From: AP-15 sp963733945
GTDB lineage: Bacteria; Pseudomonadota; Alphaproteobacteria; ATCC43930; CGMCC-115725
Assembly (NCBI GenBank): GCA_963733945.1
Contig: CAVTFD010000038.1
Span: 1 to 64,000 of the forward strand
Length of the DNA: 64,000 nucleotides
Reading direction: 5' to 3'
Made by a program: the position numbers and the translations under genes
Shown: piece by piece, positions 44,492 through 52,871 of the stretch
How positions within the stretch are numbered: the first letter of the stretch is position 1
Layout: each line of letters starts with the position of its first letter
The notes under the pieces: generated by a model
Told to the model about the DNA's origin: nothing
What the model saw: the letters and a program-made list of their open reading frames with translations, nothing else
Database searches by the model: none

Positions 44492-44640
44492 GTCTTTTCA
44501 ATATCTTAGAAAGAAAAATAGGGGGTGCGCGTGTGCTACAGCCTTTGTGTCAAATTCCGCGGAATTCCTTGGTTTTTCGCGGAGTTCCGTGACTTCTCTG
44601 GCACACGTTTGGCACACGACTAGACCGCTATCTAGTGGTG
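44492..44640. other. AT-rich post-tRNA segment with repeats, possible attachment-site relic
   Basis: Directly after tRNA-Gln the sequence becomes AT-rich. It then shows a 14-bp perfect palindrome AATTCCGCGGAATT (about 44557-44570), a degenerate second copy (CGCGGAGTTCCG), and a tandem repeat TGGCACACG-TT-TGGCACACG (about 44600-44620). Clusters of short direct repeats next to a tRNA 3' end are typical of integrase arm-binding regions. No integrase gene and no second copy of the tRNA end were found in the window, so this is only suggestive. Confidence 0.35.
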
Positions 44641-44643
44641 CGG

Positions 44644-45066
44644 ATGGCCGAAATCCTGCCCCGGCTGGCGCCGGAGGCGTATCGGCGCTGGTGCGAGCTG
44701 ACCCGCATCTTCTGCAATGAGCAGAGCATTGCGGCCGAGCCTGTCCAGCTCCTGGAGCGGCACGAACCGGTGCGGCGGGCTGCGGACCAGGGCGATCCGA
44801 TCAGCAAAGAAGCAATTACACAACACGATGCGATGCTGCGCGCCCTGGTCACCACCGATCAATGGCTCCTTCGCTTGGATTGTACTGGTCGTACTCGGTC
44901 GCGCCGGGCGAGACGGCCTCCAACTTCACTCCGCCCCAAACCAAAACAACCGCGTTGTCTATGGAAAAGCGCTTTGCCGTTGACCCCCCCCAAAGAAGCA
45001 GATGTTTCTGGCAACATGCTTTTCTCTACGCGATCGAGCGTGTCGGTCCGGGAAGACTTTTCATAG
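44644..45066 (+). CDS. Hypothetical protein (doubtful)
   Basis: ATG 44644 opens MAEILPRLAPEAYRRWCELT and RIFCNEQSIAAEPVQLLERH, a helical, reasonably protein-like stretch of ~75 residues. After that the frame runs antisense to the LprI-like gene and becomes arginine/proline-rich. If the start is real, the natural protein may have been cut near 44870. No family is recognised. It lies just after the post-tRNA repeats, where small mobile-element genes are common. Confidence 0.25.
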   Translation: MAEILPRLAPEAYRRWCELTRIFCNEQSIAAEPVQLLERHEPVRRAADQGDPISKEAITQHDAMLRALVTTDQWLLRLDCTGRTRSRRARRPPTSLRPKPKQPRCLWKSALPLTPPKEADVSGNMLFSTRSSVSVREDFS

Positions 45067-46330
45067 ACGTACAGTATTGACGACGACGTATCAACCAATA
45101 GACCGCTTATATTCGAGGACCCAGTTGGAGCTGTGCGATTGGGACTACAGGAAACGGTATTCTCTAATTCAGGTCGCGGAACGCAAGTATAATCTGTCCT
45201 AGATTGATTTGGAAGCGGTTGCAATAAACTGAGGGATCCAATCGAGTATGCAGTCCCGGTCGCGGCGAGATGCGGTTCGCCGGCCTGGGGCCGCAGCTCT
45301 TCGCGGGTGGTGACCTCCGCGGTGGGAGCCGGTGGTGGTGCGGATGCACTTCTACCGCTTACCGGCCCGGGCTCTGGCGGCTGTGGTTGCTGAGCGGCCG
45401 CCTGTGAGCCGGCCTGCCCCTCGGATGCGAGCGCACGGGCGTCCGAATCGCCGAGCAAGCCTGTTACGGGTCGGCCGCGGGAGGTTTGCCAGACGACAAT
45501 CCCGGCGCCGGTGTCCCGGCCATAGACGCCATCGACCGGGCCCGGCGGTATGAACCCGAGCTGCCGCAAAATGCGCTGGAGTTCCACATGTTCATTGAGC
45601 GGGCGATCCGCTTCCTCGCGCGCGGCTCCTGTGAGGCGCGAGATCCATGTCTCGCGCCTCTTCTCGTATCCGGCGCGGACGCAGTCGCGAGCTTGCCATA
45701 CCTCGGCTGTCAACGCGCCGGCCCTTGGCAGCCCGCAATCGAATTGCACTTGATCTATGAATGAGAGGTCTTCTTCCGTCAGGCTTTTTCGATCGGATGG
45801 GTCGAGTTGCTGAAACAGGGCCCAATAGGCTTGGCCGAATCGCAAATCGAGGCGCGACAATCCGGGGTCGACACAGATCAGGAGCGTAAGCGGCGTGGTG
45901 GCCTTGCTGCAGTCGTAACTCGGCCCGATGTGGCCGCTTGCTGTGGGCTCCGCCGGCGTAGCGACCGAGGTTGAGCTGGCGGCAACTCCGTAAGACCGGA
46001 GGTAGGCAATCCGCGCTTCGCCGGCCCGCCTGAAACATTCCTTGATGGAGGCGGGGACCGGGTCTGGCGGCGGGCGGTCGGGCGGCACGCCGCAGGCGGT
46101 GGCGTAGGACGGGACCCATCTTCTCTGGTCCTCCCAAAGAACCGGCCATGCTCGTTCCCCGATGCGGGCGCGCGCCTCGTTGATCGCCTGCTGTCTTTCG
46201 TCCGTCAGCCGGATCAACTCGGGATCGCTGCAGATCACAACGGTCGGTGGAAAGGTCACACCGCTGCAATCGAGGCCGCGGCGGTCCCGCTCCCGAGGAC
46301 CACCGCGAGGATCAGGGCGATGAGCCACAT
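44859..46330 (-). pseudogene. LprI-like/peptidoglycan-binding-domain protein with frameshifted signal peptide
   Basis: ATG 46330, behind GGAGA, starts a clean signal peptide (MWLIALILAVVLGSGTAAAS) that stops soon at TGA. The neighbouring frame begins exactly at the expected mature end with LDCSGVTFPPTVVICSDPEL and runs ~470 codons. It has two LprI-like segments (also YDCSKATTPLTLLICVDPGL), a peptidoglycan-binding repeat (LQRILRQLGFIPPGPVDGVY...GIVVWQTSRGRPVTG), a Pro/Ala linker and an unrecognised C-terminus. A one-base indel near 46265-46300 explains the split. If the indel is an assembly error, this is an intact periplasmic protein; otherwise the product is not exported. Confidence 0.7.
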
Positions 46331-46654
46331 CAAAATTCTCCAATACCAGCGGAAAAAGTGGCTACGATCGGTATTTGACACAAAGCTCGCTGCTTTCTTC
46401 GGTTTATAAGCCGCGCCGGCTGCCCTGAAAACACAACGCGGTCAAATTCGGTCGCATCGGGCGGCAGGCCTCCCGCGCCGGTGTTCATCTTCTTTCGGAA
46501 TGTAGCTCCGACGGGACGGTAGGCCCGGTAGGGTAATTGCGACGGCCGCCGAACGGACTAGATGGAAGGAGCTGGAAATTGCGCGACTCAGTCGAGGCGA
46601 CGGTCACAAGCGAGCGGGAGCCCCCGACCCTGCAGCGTCTGGAAGATCAAATAG

Positions 46655-46852
46655 GCTCTGGCGGACGGGCGGCTGGCAAGCGGCGGCGAGGGCGGCCAGA
46701 TCAAGCTCTGGCTTGTTGACGAAAAGAAACTGATTGCCGCCCTCTGTCTTCGCGCCGGCCGCAAACTGTCGAAAGCTGAGTGGGCCCGCTACATCGGCGC
46801 CGCCACTCCCTGGCAGCCCAGCTGTCGCTCCTTCGGCGTCCCCTCAAACTGA
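46655..46852 (+). pseudogene. C-terminal stub of a WD40-repeat (STAND/TIR-WD40-type) protein
   Basis: After an in-frame TAG at 46652 the frame reads ALADGRLASGGEGGQIKLWL, the last blade of a WD40 propeller, then DEKKLIAALCLRAGRKLSKA and EWARYIGAATPWQPSCRSF, ending at TGA 46850-46852. The tail pattern L-C-x-R-x-G-R-x-L-x-x-x-E-W-x-x-Y-(short)-C is the signature end of large NACHT/TIR-WD40 proteins. All upstream blades and any effector domain are gone. The stub ends about 140 nt before the SLOG-SLATT gene. The rest of 46345-46654 shows no gene; a piece reading TLQRLEDQIG (about 46625-46655) is faintly SLATT-like. Confidence 0.75.
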
Positions 46853-46994
46853 CGGACAGTCGGCGAGACGAAGAGCGGCTTGCGCGCCGCCGATCGCCAG
46901 ACCGCCCGATGAGCGGACCCGATCAGGCCGTTTTGCGTCGAGAGCCGGAGATCGGGAGGTAGTATGGAGACCGTTGCTAACGGAGTGGCCGGGT

Positions 46995-48800
46995 ATGAAT
47001 AGCGCAACGGGCCCGCAAAGCGTGCCAACGATCGTCCGGCAGGCCGATCAGGACATCGCCGGTCTGCGCGACGCGCTGGGTATCGCAACGCCGGCTCCGG
47101 TCGTTTTGATCAGCGGCGGGGCGGACACATTCGACCCGGCCATGGCGCCAAAGCTGACCCAGCTGATCGGCCGAGGCCTGCTCCGAGCGGGTCGAGTGGC
47201 CGGCGCGGTCCTTATCGATGGCGGCACCGACGTCGGGGTGATGGCCTTGATCGGACGGGCCGCCGGTTCCGCGGCCGAGCCCATGACCCTGATCGGCGTG
47301 GCGCCCGAGGCACTGATCCAGGCCCCCGATATTTCGCCAGCCGAAGCGCCCGACCATCGCGTCGCGCTCGCCCCTAACCACACGCATTTCGTCCTGACGC
47401 GGGGCGAGGCGTGGGGTGCGGAGACGCCGGTGATGTTCGATCTAGCGCTGGAGATCGCCGGAAAACTGCCGGTAGTCGTGGTGATGATCGGTGGCGGGCA
47501 GGGGGCGTTGTCCGAGATCCTAAACGCCGTCCGCCACCATTGGCGCGTTCTGATCATCGCGGGGAGTAAGGGCACCGCCGACGAATTGCTGGCGCAATGG
47601 ACGACCAAGGTCGCTAAGGATGACGATCCGGTGATCGCCGAAATCCTCGCCGACGGCGACCTGCACGCCTTTGCGATCGGCGACCCGCCCGAAGTCCTGG
47701 CGCGGCGGATCGGCCGGGAGCTGGGCGGAGACAGCACGTTGCGACAGGCGTGGCTCCGCTTCGGAGCGCTCGATCTGGCGACCGACGGCCAGCAAAAATT
47801 CTTCCGGCGCATGCAGGGCCTGATCCTCGCCTTGTCCGTCGGCGTAACCGCGACGGTCGTGCTGCACCAAGCGGTTTCCGATCGCTGCCCAATCCCGATC
47901 TCAGATCAGGACTTCGGCTGCGGACGCGATTTGCACTATCTGGTCATCATTGCGCCGATCGCCCTGTCGGTCCTTATCGGCTGGTCCAACCGGTTCCATC
48001 ATGGCAAACGCTGGGTTCTGACACGCCAGGCGGCGGAGGCGATCAAGCGCGAGATCTTTCAATTCCGCACCGGCGCCGTGCCGTATCGCGACGAAGCCTC
48101 GCGCGAAAAAGACCTGGCGAAGGCTATCGAGGACGTGACCAGACGTCTCGCCCGCAGCGAGGCGAACACGACGGCTCTACCTATCTACAGCGGTCCGATC
48201 CCGCCGCAATATGCGGCCGGCGACGGCGATGACGGCATGAGCCCGCTGGTACCCGATCGTTACATCGCGGTGCGGCTCGATGATCAGCTGAAGTTCTTCC
48301 GCAAAAAGGCCGTGACACTGGACACCCTGCTCGAGCGGCTGCAGTGGGGGATCCTCGGCGTCGGCGGGCTGGGCACTCTGCTGGCCGCGATCGGTTTTGA
48401 CCTGTGGGTGACGCTGACCACCGCCATCGCCGCGGCGTTGGGAACTTATCTGAGCTATCGCGGCGTGGACTCGACCCTGACGAACTACAACCAGACCGCT
48501 ATCGATCTCGAAAACATCAAAGGCTGGTGGACGGCTCTGCGGCCGGACGAGCAAGGCGATCCATCGAATGTCGACACCTTGGTCCAACACACCGAGCAGG
48601 TGTTGGCGACCGAACTCAGCGGCTGGACCCAGCGCATGCAGGACACTTTGGCCAATCTTCGCAAAGACCAGGAAAAAGAGGCTGATGATAAGACAGCGGA
48701 CGGTGCCGGCCGAAGCGAAGGGGGACCGAACCTGGTTGTAGCGACGCGGAGTGATGCAACGCCTACCACACCTCCAAGCCAGCTTTCAGGGGCCCGTTAG
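46995..48800 (+). CDS. SLOG (LSDAT)-SLATT-SLATT membrane protein, putative nucleotide-responsive effector
   Basis: A 601-residue protein. Residues ~34-240 form a Rossmann-like SLOG/LSDAT nucleotide-sensor domain related to the TRPM N-terminus: VVLISGGADTF (36-46), VLIDGGTDVGVMALIG (72-87) and VVVMIGGGQGALSEIL (161-176). Two two-helix SLATT-type modules follow: TMs at ~273-292 and ~314-331 with a helical tail to 390, then FFRKKAVTLDTLLERLQW (434-451) with TMs at ~450-467 and ~470-488 and the tail TNYNQTAIDLENIKGWW (496-512). SLOG plus SLATT is known from predicted nucleotide-triggered membrane-disrupting conflict systems. ATG 46995 is used. A 12-codon frame METVANGVAGYE (46964-47002, good GGGAGG) overlaps the start and may be a leader or a frameshifted N-terminus. 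Confidence 0.82.
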   Translation: MNSATGPQSVPTIVRQADQDIAGLRDALGIATPAPVVLISGGADTFDPAMAPKLTQLIGRGLLRAGRVAGAVLIDGGTDVGVMALIGRAAGSAAEPMTLIGVAPEALIQAPDISPAEAPDHRVALAPNHTHFVLTRGEAWGAETPVMFDLALEIAGKLPVVVVMIGGGQGALSEILNAVRHHWRVLIIAGSKGTADELLAQWTTKVAKDDDPVIAEILADGDLHAFAIGDPPEVLARRIGRELGGDSTLRQAWLRFGALDLATDGQQKFFRRMQGLILALSVGVTATVVLHQAVSDRCPIPISDQDFGCGRDLHYLVIIAPIALSVLIGWSNRFHHGKRWVLTRQAAEAIKREIFQFRTGAVPYRDEASREKDLAKAIEDVTRRLARSEANTTALPIYSGPIPPQYAAGDGDDGMSPLVPDRYIAVRLDDQLKFFRKKAVTLDTLLERLQWGILGVGGLGTLLAAIGFDLWVTLTTAIAAALGTYLSYRGVDSTLTNYNQTAIDLENIKGWWTALRPDEQGDPSNVDTLVQHTEQVLATELSGWTQRMQDTLANLRKDQEKEADDKTADGAGRSEGGPNLVVATRSDATPTTPPSQLSGAR

Positions 48801-48829
48801 CCAAGAGGGCGCAGTTAATTTGGTTGGCT

Positions 48830-48869
48830 GTAGCGGCTCTCCCGGCAGCAACGCCGGGAGGGGCGCTAC
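48830..48869. terminator. Strong GC hairpin downstream of the SLOG-SLATT gene
   Basis: GTAGCG-gct-CTCCCGGC, loop AGCAAC, GCCGGGAG-gg-GCGCTAC forms a stable stem 30 nt after the stop codon. There is no T-tract, so intrinsic termination is uncertain; it may protect the mRNA 3' end or be a repeat element. The remaining gap to 49486 has a second small hairpin (TTGAGCG...CGCTCAA, about 48993-49020) and no supported gene. A minus frame ending near 49034 is uncertain and not called. Confidence 0.5.
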
Positions 48870-49486
48870 GTCTAATCGAGCTGGTAGCCCCCTGTGCCCG
48901 CGTCATCGCAGAGTAGCGAAAGTCTACCTTGAGGCGCATTCCTCGTCGTCCTCGTTTGATCGCCCGAAAGGTCGGTCTTTCCACCGGTTTGAGCCGGTAT
49001 GATTGAGCGCAACCAAGGTCGCTCAAAAATCAGTTAGTAGCCGGTCCACGGGCCTCCGACGAGCGCGTGCCTTCGCACCCTAAGCGGGGCTTCGCGCCGA
49101 AAGTCATCTCGGCCCCGCTCCCAGAGCCGAAATTCACGCTGAGGCAGTACCCACGCAACCGCCCGGCCGCACCAAAAAAGCACGACCATCCTGGGCGCGC
49201 AGCAAGGTTCGCGACGGGTCCGGTTCTGGCGCGATCGAGAAAGTTTTCCCGGCGCCCCTACTTTTTGTTCTGGAGCGGCGCCGTCACCGTCGGCGCGCGC
49301 GTAACGTTGAGGCGGCGAGTGATGGTGATCCTGGGCGCAGGCCGTCCGTGAACGCTCGTAGTGCTGCACCGGCGCCCAAAGGACGAGGTCGCAACGGTCT
49401 GATGATCCAAATCGCCAGAACTGGTATGATGGCCGTCCGCACTTTCGGAGCCCGAGTAAACGAACCGAAAACGCTACCGGAGAGCG

Positions 49487-50791
49487 ATGCCGCTCGAGTC
49501 GTCCGCCCAGACCGAAGCTGCGACCGATTTGAGAAGCGGCGTCAGCCCTAAATCCGGCCGCCGAGGAGTTTGGCCGAAGCCGATCGCCTCGCTTTTGGTC
49601 CGCCTCGGCCTCAGGTTCAACGACCCGGCCGTTGAAGACCAATACAGGGCCTATTTCGCAGAATACGCTATCTATCGGATGCGGATTGCGATGGGCCTCG
49701 CCGTCGTCACCAATGCCGTCTTCGGCATCTGGGACCTGACCAGCGCCAGCGGCGGGCTCATGTCGACACGGTTCCGGTACATGGTCGCCTTCCCCGCATT
49801 CGCGATTTTTTTTGCCGGCAGCTTTCACCGAGGGATGAAGAGGTGGTGGCAGGAATACTCGGTGCTCTTCTGCGTCGTTGTCACGGTTTGCATGTATCGG
49901 TCGATCGTGCTCTTTGACATGGAAACCGAATTTAACATCGCGCGCGGCAACGGCACCTTGAATTTCCAGCTGGCGGCGATTTTCGGCGCGCTGTTTCCGA
50001 TCGGGTTTCTCTACATGGTGGTGGGGCAAGCCATATTTCAGCTGGCACATGCGCTGCTCCTCTACCACCACCCGCCGCCGAATTTTTATTTGACGACCTA
50101 TTTCTCGTTCCAGCTGAGCTGCGCCTCCACCGTCGTCTGCTTGATTGCGTATTGGCGCGATACGGTGTCGCGCCGTCAGTTTGCCCAATCTCTTGCGCGT
50201 GGTGAGTCTGACCAGGTAGGCGCCGGGATCTCCTATGTCGGCGACGGCTACCTCGAAGGCTCCGGCGAACTGGTTGCGAAAACAACTCCGCAGAACAGCC
50301 CGAGGATTACGATTTCCTATCGACGGGGAGATTTGGGAATCATCACCGGTCGCATTTTCGACCGGCTGACGAACCACTACGGAAAGAACGCGGTGTTCCG
50401 CGACATCGACAATATCCCGGCCGGTGTCGATTTCCGGGAGCACATCGACGAAACCCTGGACCAAAGCGACGTCGTGCTCGCGATCGTCGGTCCGCGCTGG
50501 ATCGGCTCCCATTCAGGGCGCGACCGCCTCAGCGAGCCGAGCGATCCGGTCAGGGTGGAAGTCGAGACCGCCTTGCAAAAACGCAAGCCGCTGATCCCGG
50601 TCCTGGTCTTGAACGCGCACATGCCGACGGTCGAGCAGCTGCCGAGCTCCCTGCGCGATTTCGCCTACCGGAACGCGGTGACGATCGACGCCGAGCGAGA
50701 TTTCGATGTGCACATGGCGCGACTGATCCGGTCGATCGATCGGATCGCCAAAAAAACTGCGACCGACAGTCCCGGCGATTCGAATTGCTGA
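49487..50791 (+). CDS. Multi-pass membrane protein with C-terminal TIR domain
   Basis: A 434-residue protein. After a basic N-terminus, residues ~60-225 hold about six hydrophobic helices (starting YRMRIAMGLAVVTNAVFGIW), similar to membrane sensor regions that precede cyclases. The TIR domain covers ~274-418: ITISYRRGDLGIITGRIFDR, FRDIDNIPAGVDFREHIDET, SDVVLAIVGPRWIG, and VRVEVETALQKRKPLIPVLV, which holds the glutamates at the position expected for NADase-active TIRs. Membrane-linked TIRs act as signalling or NAD-depleting effectors. The gene follows SLOG-SLATT on the same strand (686-nt gap); its last codons overlap an ABC_sub_bind remnant. Confidence 0.85.
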   Translation: MPLESSAQTEAATDLRSGVSPKSGRRGVWPKPIASLLVRLGLRFNDPAVEDQYRAYFAEYAIYRMRIAMGLAVVTNAVFGIWDLTSASGGLMSTRFRYMVAFPAFAIFFAGSFHRGMKRWWQEYSVLFCVVVTVCMYRSIVLFDMETEFNIARGNGTLNFQLAAIFGALFPIGFLYMVVGQAIFQLAHALLLYHHPPPNFYLTTYFSFQLSCASTVVCLIAYWRDTVSRRQFAQSLARGESDQVGAGISYVGDGYLEGSGELVAKTTPQNSPRITISYRRGDLGIITGRIFDRLTNHYGKNAVFRDIDNIPAGVDFREHIDETLDQSDVVLAIVGPRWIGSHSGRDRLSEPSDPVRVEVETALQKRKPLIPVLVLNAHMPTVEQLPSSLRDFAYRNAVTIDAERDFDVHMARLIRSIDRIAKKTATDSPGDSNC

Positions 50792-50871
50792 TCAAACCAA
50801 AGACCGCTCGTGCGCTCGGCCTCACGCTGCCGCACTCGCTGCTCGCCAGCGTCGACGATGTCATCGAGTAG
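50779..50871 (+). pseudogene. Last 30 codons of an ABC_sub_bind (PF04392-type) substrate-binding protein
   Basis: In the frame overlapping the TIR stop, the codons read FELLIKPKTARALGLTLPHS and LLASVDDVIE-stop. This is the well-known C-terminus of ABC_sub_bind proteins (normally NLKTAKALGLTIPPSLLARADEVIE), which are abundant in alphaproteobacteria. Nothing upstream in this frame belongs to that family, so the TIR gene is fused by deletion or insertion to the tail. The junction marks a recombination breakpoint. The next 390 nt hold only a 21-codon frame at 51101 (MSSVRPPG..., AAGGAG upstream), not called as a gene. Confidence 0.75.
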
Positions 50872-51263
50872 CTGGCAAGCGGATAAACTACCGGTTTCCA
50901 CCCGACCCGGCGGTTCGCACTGGCCGCCCTTGACATCGGGTTTGCGTCCGATTCCGGCCGTTCGGATGCCTACGGGTGAAGGAGTCAAGTCGAGCTACAA
51001 CTGCCGTTCACGCTTTGAGAGCATGAACTGGTCTTCATGCCCCCGTTTGTGTCATTCGCCGACCGCTGCAGGTCCGTCTCAGATAAGGAGTACTTTCCGT
51101 ATGAGCTCGGTGCGGCCGCCGGGAGCCGCGCCGCCGGCACGCCCGGGCATTGCCCCCGGAGGGTAGGCTGGCCGTTGTGTGCCTGGACGATCCGCGCGAC
51201 AATACGAGGGGCAAGGCCCTATGGACTTCGCCGCCTTCACTGGGACCCCCAGGAGGAACGCCC

Positions 51264-51605
51264 ATGGCGTTTGTCAGATGTTATACCGGCACGAATGGTC
51301 AGTCACACTTTGAGGACCTGGACCTGCTCCCACCTGACATGGAGAGGTCAATCGAGCAGGCCGTCAGCAGTATCACCTTCACGCGTTCGCCCAACGGCCG
51401 TTTCAGCGATTGGCACAACGCGCCGCGCCGCCAGTACGCCATTTTCCTCTCCGGAGGCCAGATGGAGGTCGTGATCGGCGATGGGACCACCCGGCGGTTC
51501 GGCCCTGGAGACGCCGTCCTGTTCGAAGACCTCACGGGACAAGGGCACACCAGCCGGAGCGTCGGTGGGGACCGCCTGACCGCTATCGTGCCCTTAGCGG
51601 ATTAG
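51264..51605 (+). CDS. Small cupin-domain protein
   Basis: A 113-residue protein. ATG 51264 has AGGAGG eight bases upstream. The cupin core is visible as FSDWHNAPRRQYAIFLSGGQMEVVIGDG, then FGPGDAVLFEDLTGQGHTSR, equivalent to the G(X)5HXH and terminal motifs with His in W-H-N and G-H-T. It could be a metal-binding, one-domain dioxygenase-like or sugar-binding cupin; the substrate is unknown. It precedes an aldolase-type gene by 187 nt. Confidence 0.8.
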   Translation: MAFVRCYTGTNGQSHFEDLDLLPPDMERSIEQAVSSITFTRSPNGRFSDWHNAPRRQYAIFLSGGQMEVVIGDGTTRRFGPGDAVLFEDLTGQGHTSRSVGGDRLTAIVPLAD

Positions 51606-51792
51606 CCCCCCTGGGTCGTGTACCCGATGGCGGCGGATAATGATTTCATCCCGAAAACCGGGTCGCTCATGCTCGTTGGGAGCGATTGATAGGCCAAGGT
51701 GTGTATCACACCAGCAAAGGGGCCTACAGTAGGGAGAGCGAAGGGTAGAGGGAGAGGCCAGCAGCCAAGCCGGAAACTGGAAGGGGAAAAAC

Positions 51793-52656
51793 ATGGCTGA
51801 GAAGATGCGCTACAACAAGATCATCGACCTCCTCGAGCACGGCAAGCCGGTGTTCAGCACCAGCACGGTCCCTAACGGCAGTCTGGATGACCTGACCTAC
51901 ATTGCTGATGCCGACTACGACGCGGTCATCATTGAAATGGAACACGAGGGTTTTAGCTTCCCCACCCTGCGTACCTCCCTGCAAGTGCTGCTGAACCGCA
52001 AAAGGATTGCCGAGAAGGGCAACCTGCAACCCGACGTAGTGCCGATGGTCCGGATTCCTCCGAACGCCCGCGAGCGCAACCAGTGGGTGATCAAGCAGGC
52101 GCTGGACAGCGGCGTGTATGGTCTGGTGTTGCCCCACCTGAGCACAGTGGAGGACGCCCAAGCCGCAGTCGCGGCGGCACGGTATCCCCAGGTGCCGGGG
52201 GTGCAAGACTTTGCACCGGCTGGGGAGCGCGGTTGGGGCAATCGCATCGCCTCCCGATACTGGGGCCTGACCCCGCAGGAATACTACGACGCCGCCGACC
52301 TCTGGCCCCTGGACCCTGAGGGCAATATTTTACTGATGGGCATCATCGAAGAAGCAGAAGGGGTGCAGAACATACGCGACATTTTGCGTCAGGTGAGGGG
52401 CATCGGCGCCATCTGGGCAGGCCCCGGGGACATGTCGGTGTCGATGGGATTGCGGGGCCAAGCCAGCCATCCAGCCGTGCAAGAAAATCTGCTGCGCGTC
52501 CTGGCCGCCTGCAAAGAGTTCGGCGTCCCCTGTGCGACCGGAGCCACGGCTGATGAGGTGGCGATGCGCCTGGAGCAAGGCTTTCGCATCATCATGACCG
52601 CTCCGGTGAGAAGCACGCCAGGGCTGGTCGAGGGGCGCCGCCTCTCCGCCCGTTAA
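51793..52656 (+). CDS. HpcH/HpaI-type class II aldolase
   Basis: A 287-residue TIM-barrel lyase for retro-aldol cleavage of 2-oxo-4-hydroxy acids such as 2,4-dihydroxyhept-2-ene-1,7-dioate. Features: YDAVIIEMEHEGF, VVPMVRIPPNARERN, GVYGLVLPHLSTVEDA, ILLMGIIEEAEGVQNI (metal Glu) and IWAGPGDMSVSMGLRGQ (metal Asp). The spacing and the PHLSTVEDA block are normal for the family, with some insertions (residues ~75-90, 150-175). ATG 51793 with GGAAGGGGAAA upstream. Confidence 0.88.
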   Translation: MAEKMRYNKIIDLLEHGKPVFSTSTVPNGSLDDLTYIADADYDAVIIEMEHEGFSFPTLRTSLQVLLNRKRIAEKGNLQPDVVPMVRIPPNARERNQWVIKQALDSGVYGLVLPHLSTVEDAQAAVAAARYPQVPGVQDFAPAGERGWGNRIASRYWGLTPQEYYDAADLWPLDPEGNILLMGIIEEAEGVQNIRDILRQVRGIGAIWAGPGDMSVSMGLRGQASHPAVQENLLRVLAACKEFGVPCATGATADEVAMRLEQGFRIIMTAPVRSTPGLVEGRRLSAR

Positions 52657-52871
52657 TGCCTGTCTCTTGTGCACAGCGGGAGGGTGGCAATGACGGCGTC
52701 ACTGAGAGGTCTTCCTGCCTGTAATACAGAGGCTGTGGGCTATCGCGACTTAAGCTAAGATGGCTCCCCAGTTGTTGTCTCGTGTCTCTCCTGGGCTCCA
52801 GGCGTGAGGACCGGGTGCCGACGAGACGAGGCAAAACGATGGCGGCTACGCTTCACGGAGGAGACGGAAAC

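Noticed and set aside
49034..50512. A 492-codon minus frame opposite the TIR gene
   Set aside because: Arg/His/Asp-rich shadow of the TIR gene. Only its last ~50 codons lie outside, and these match nothing recognisable.
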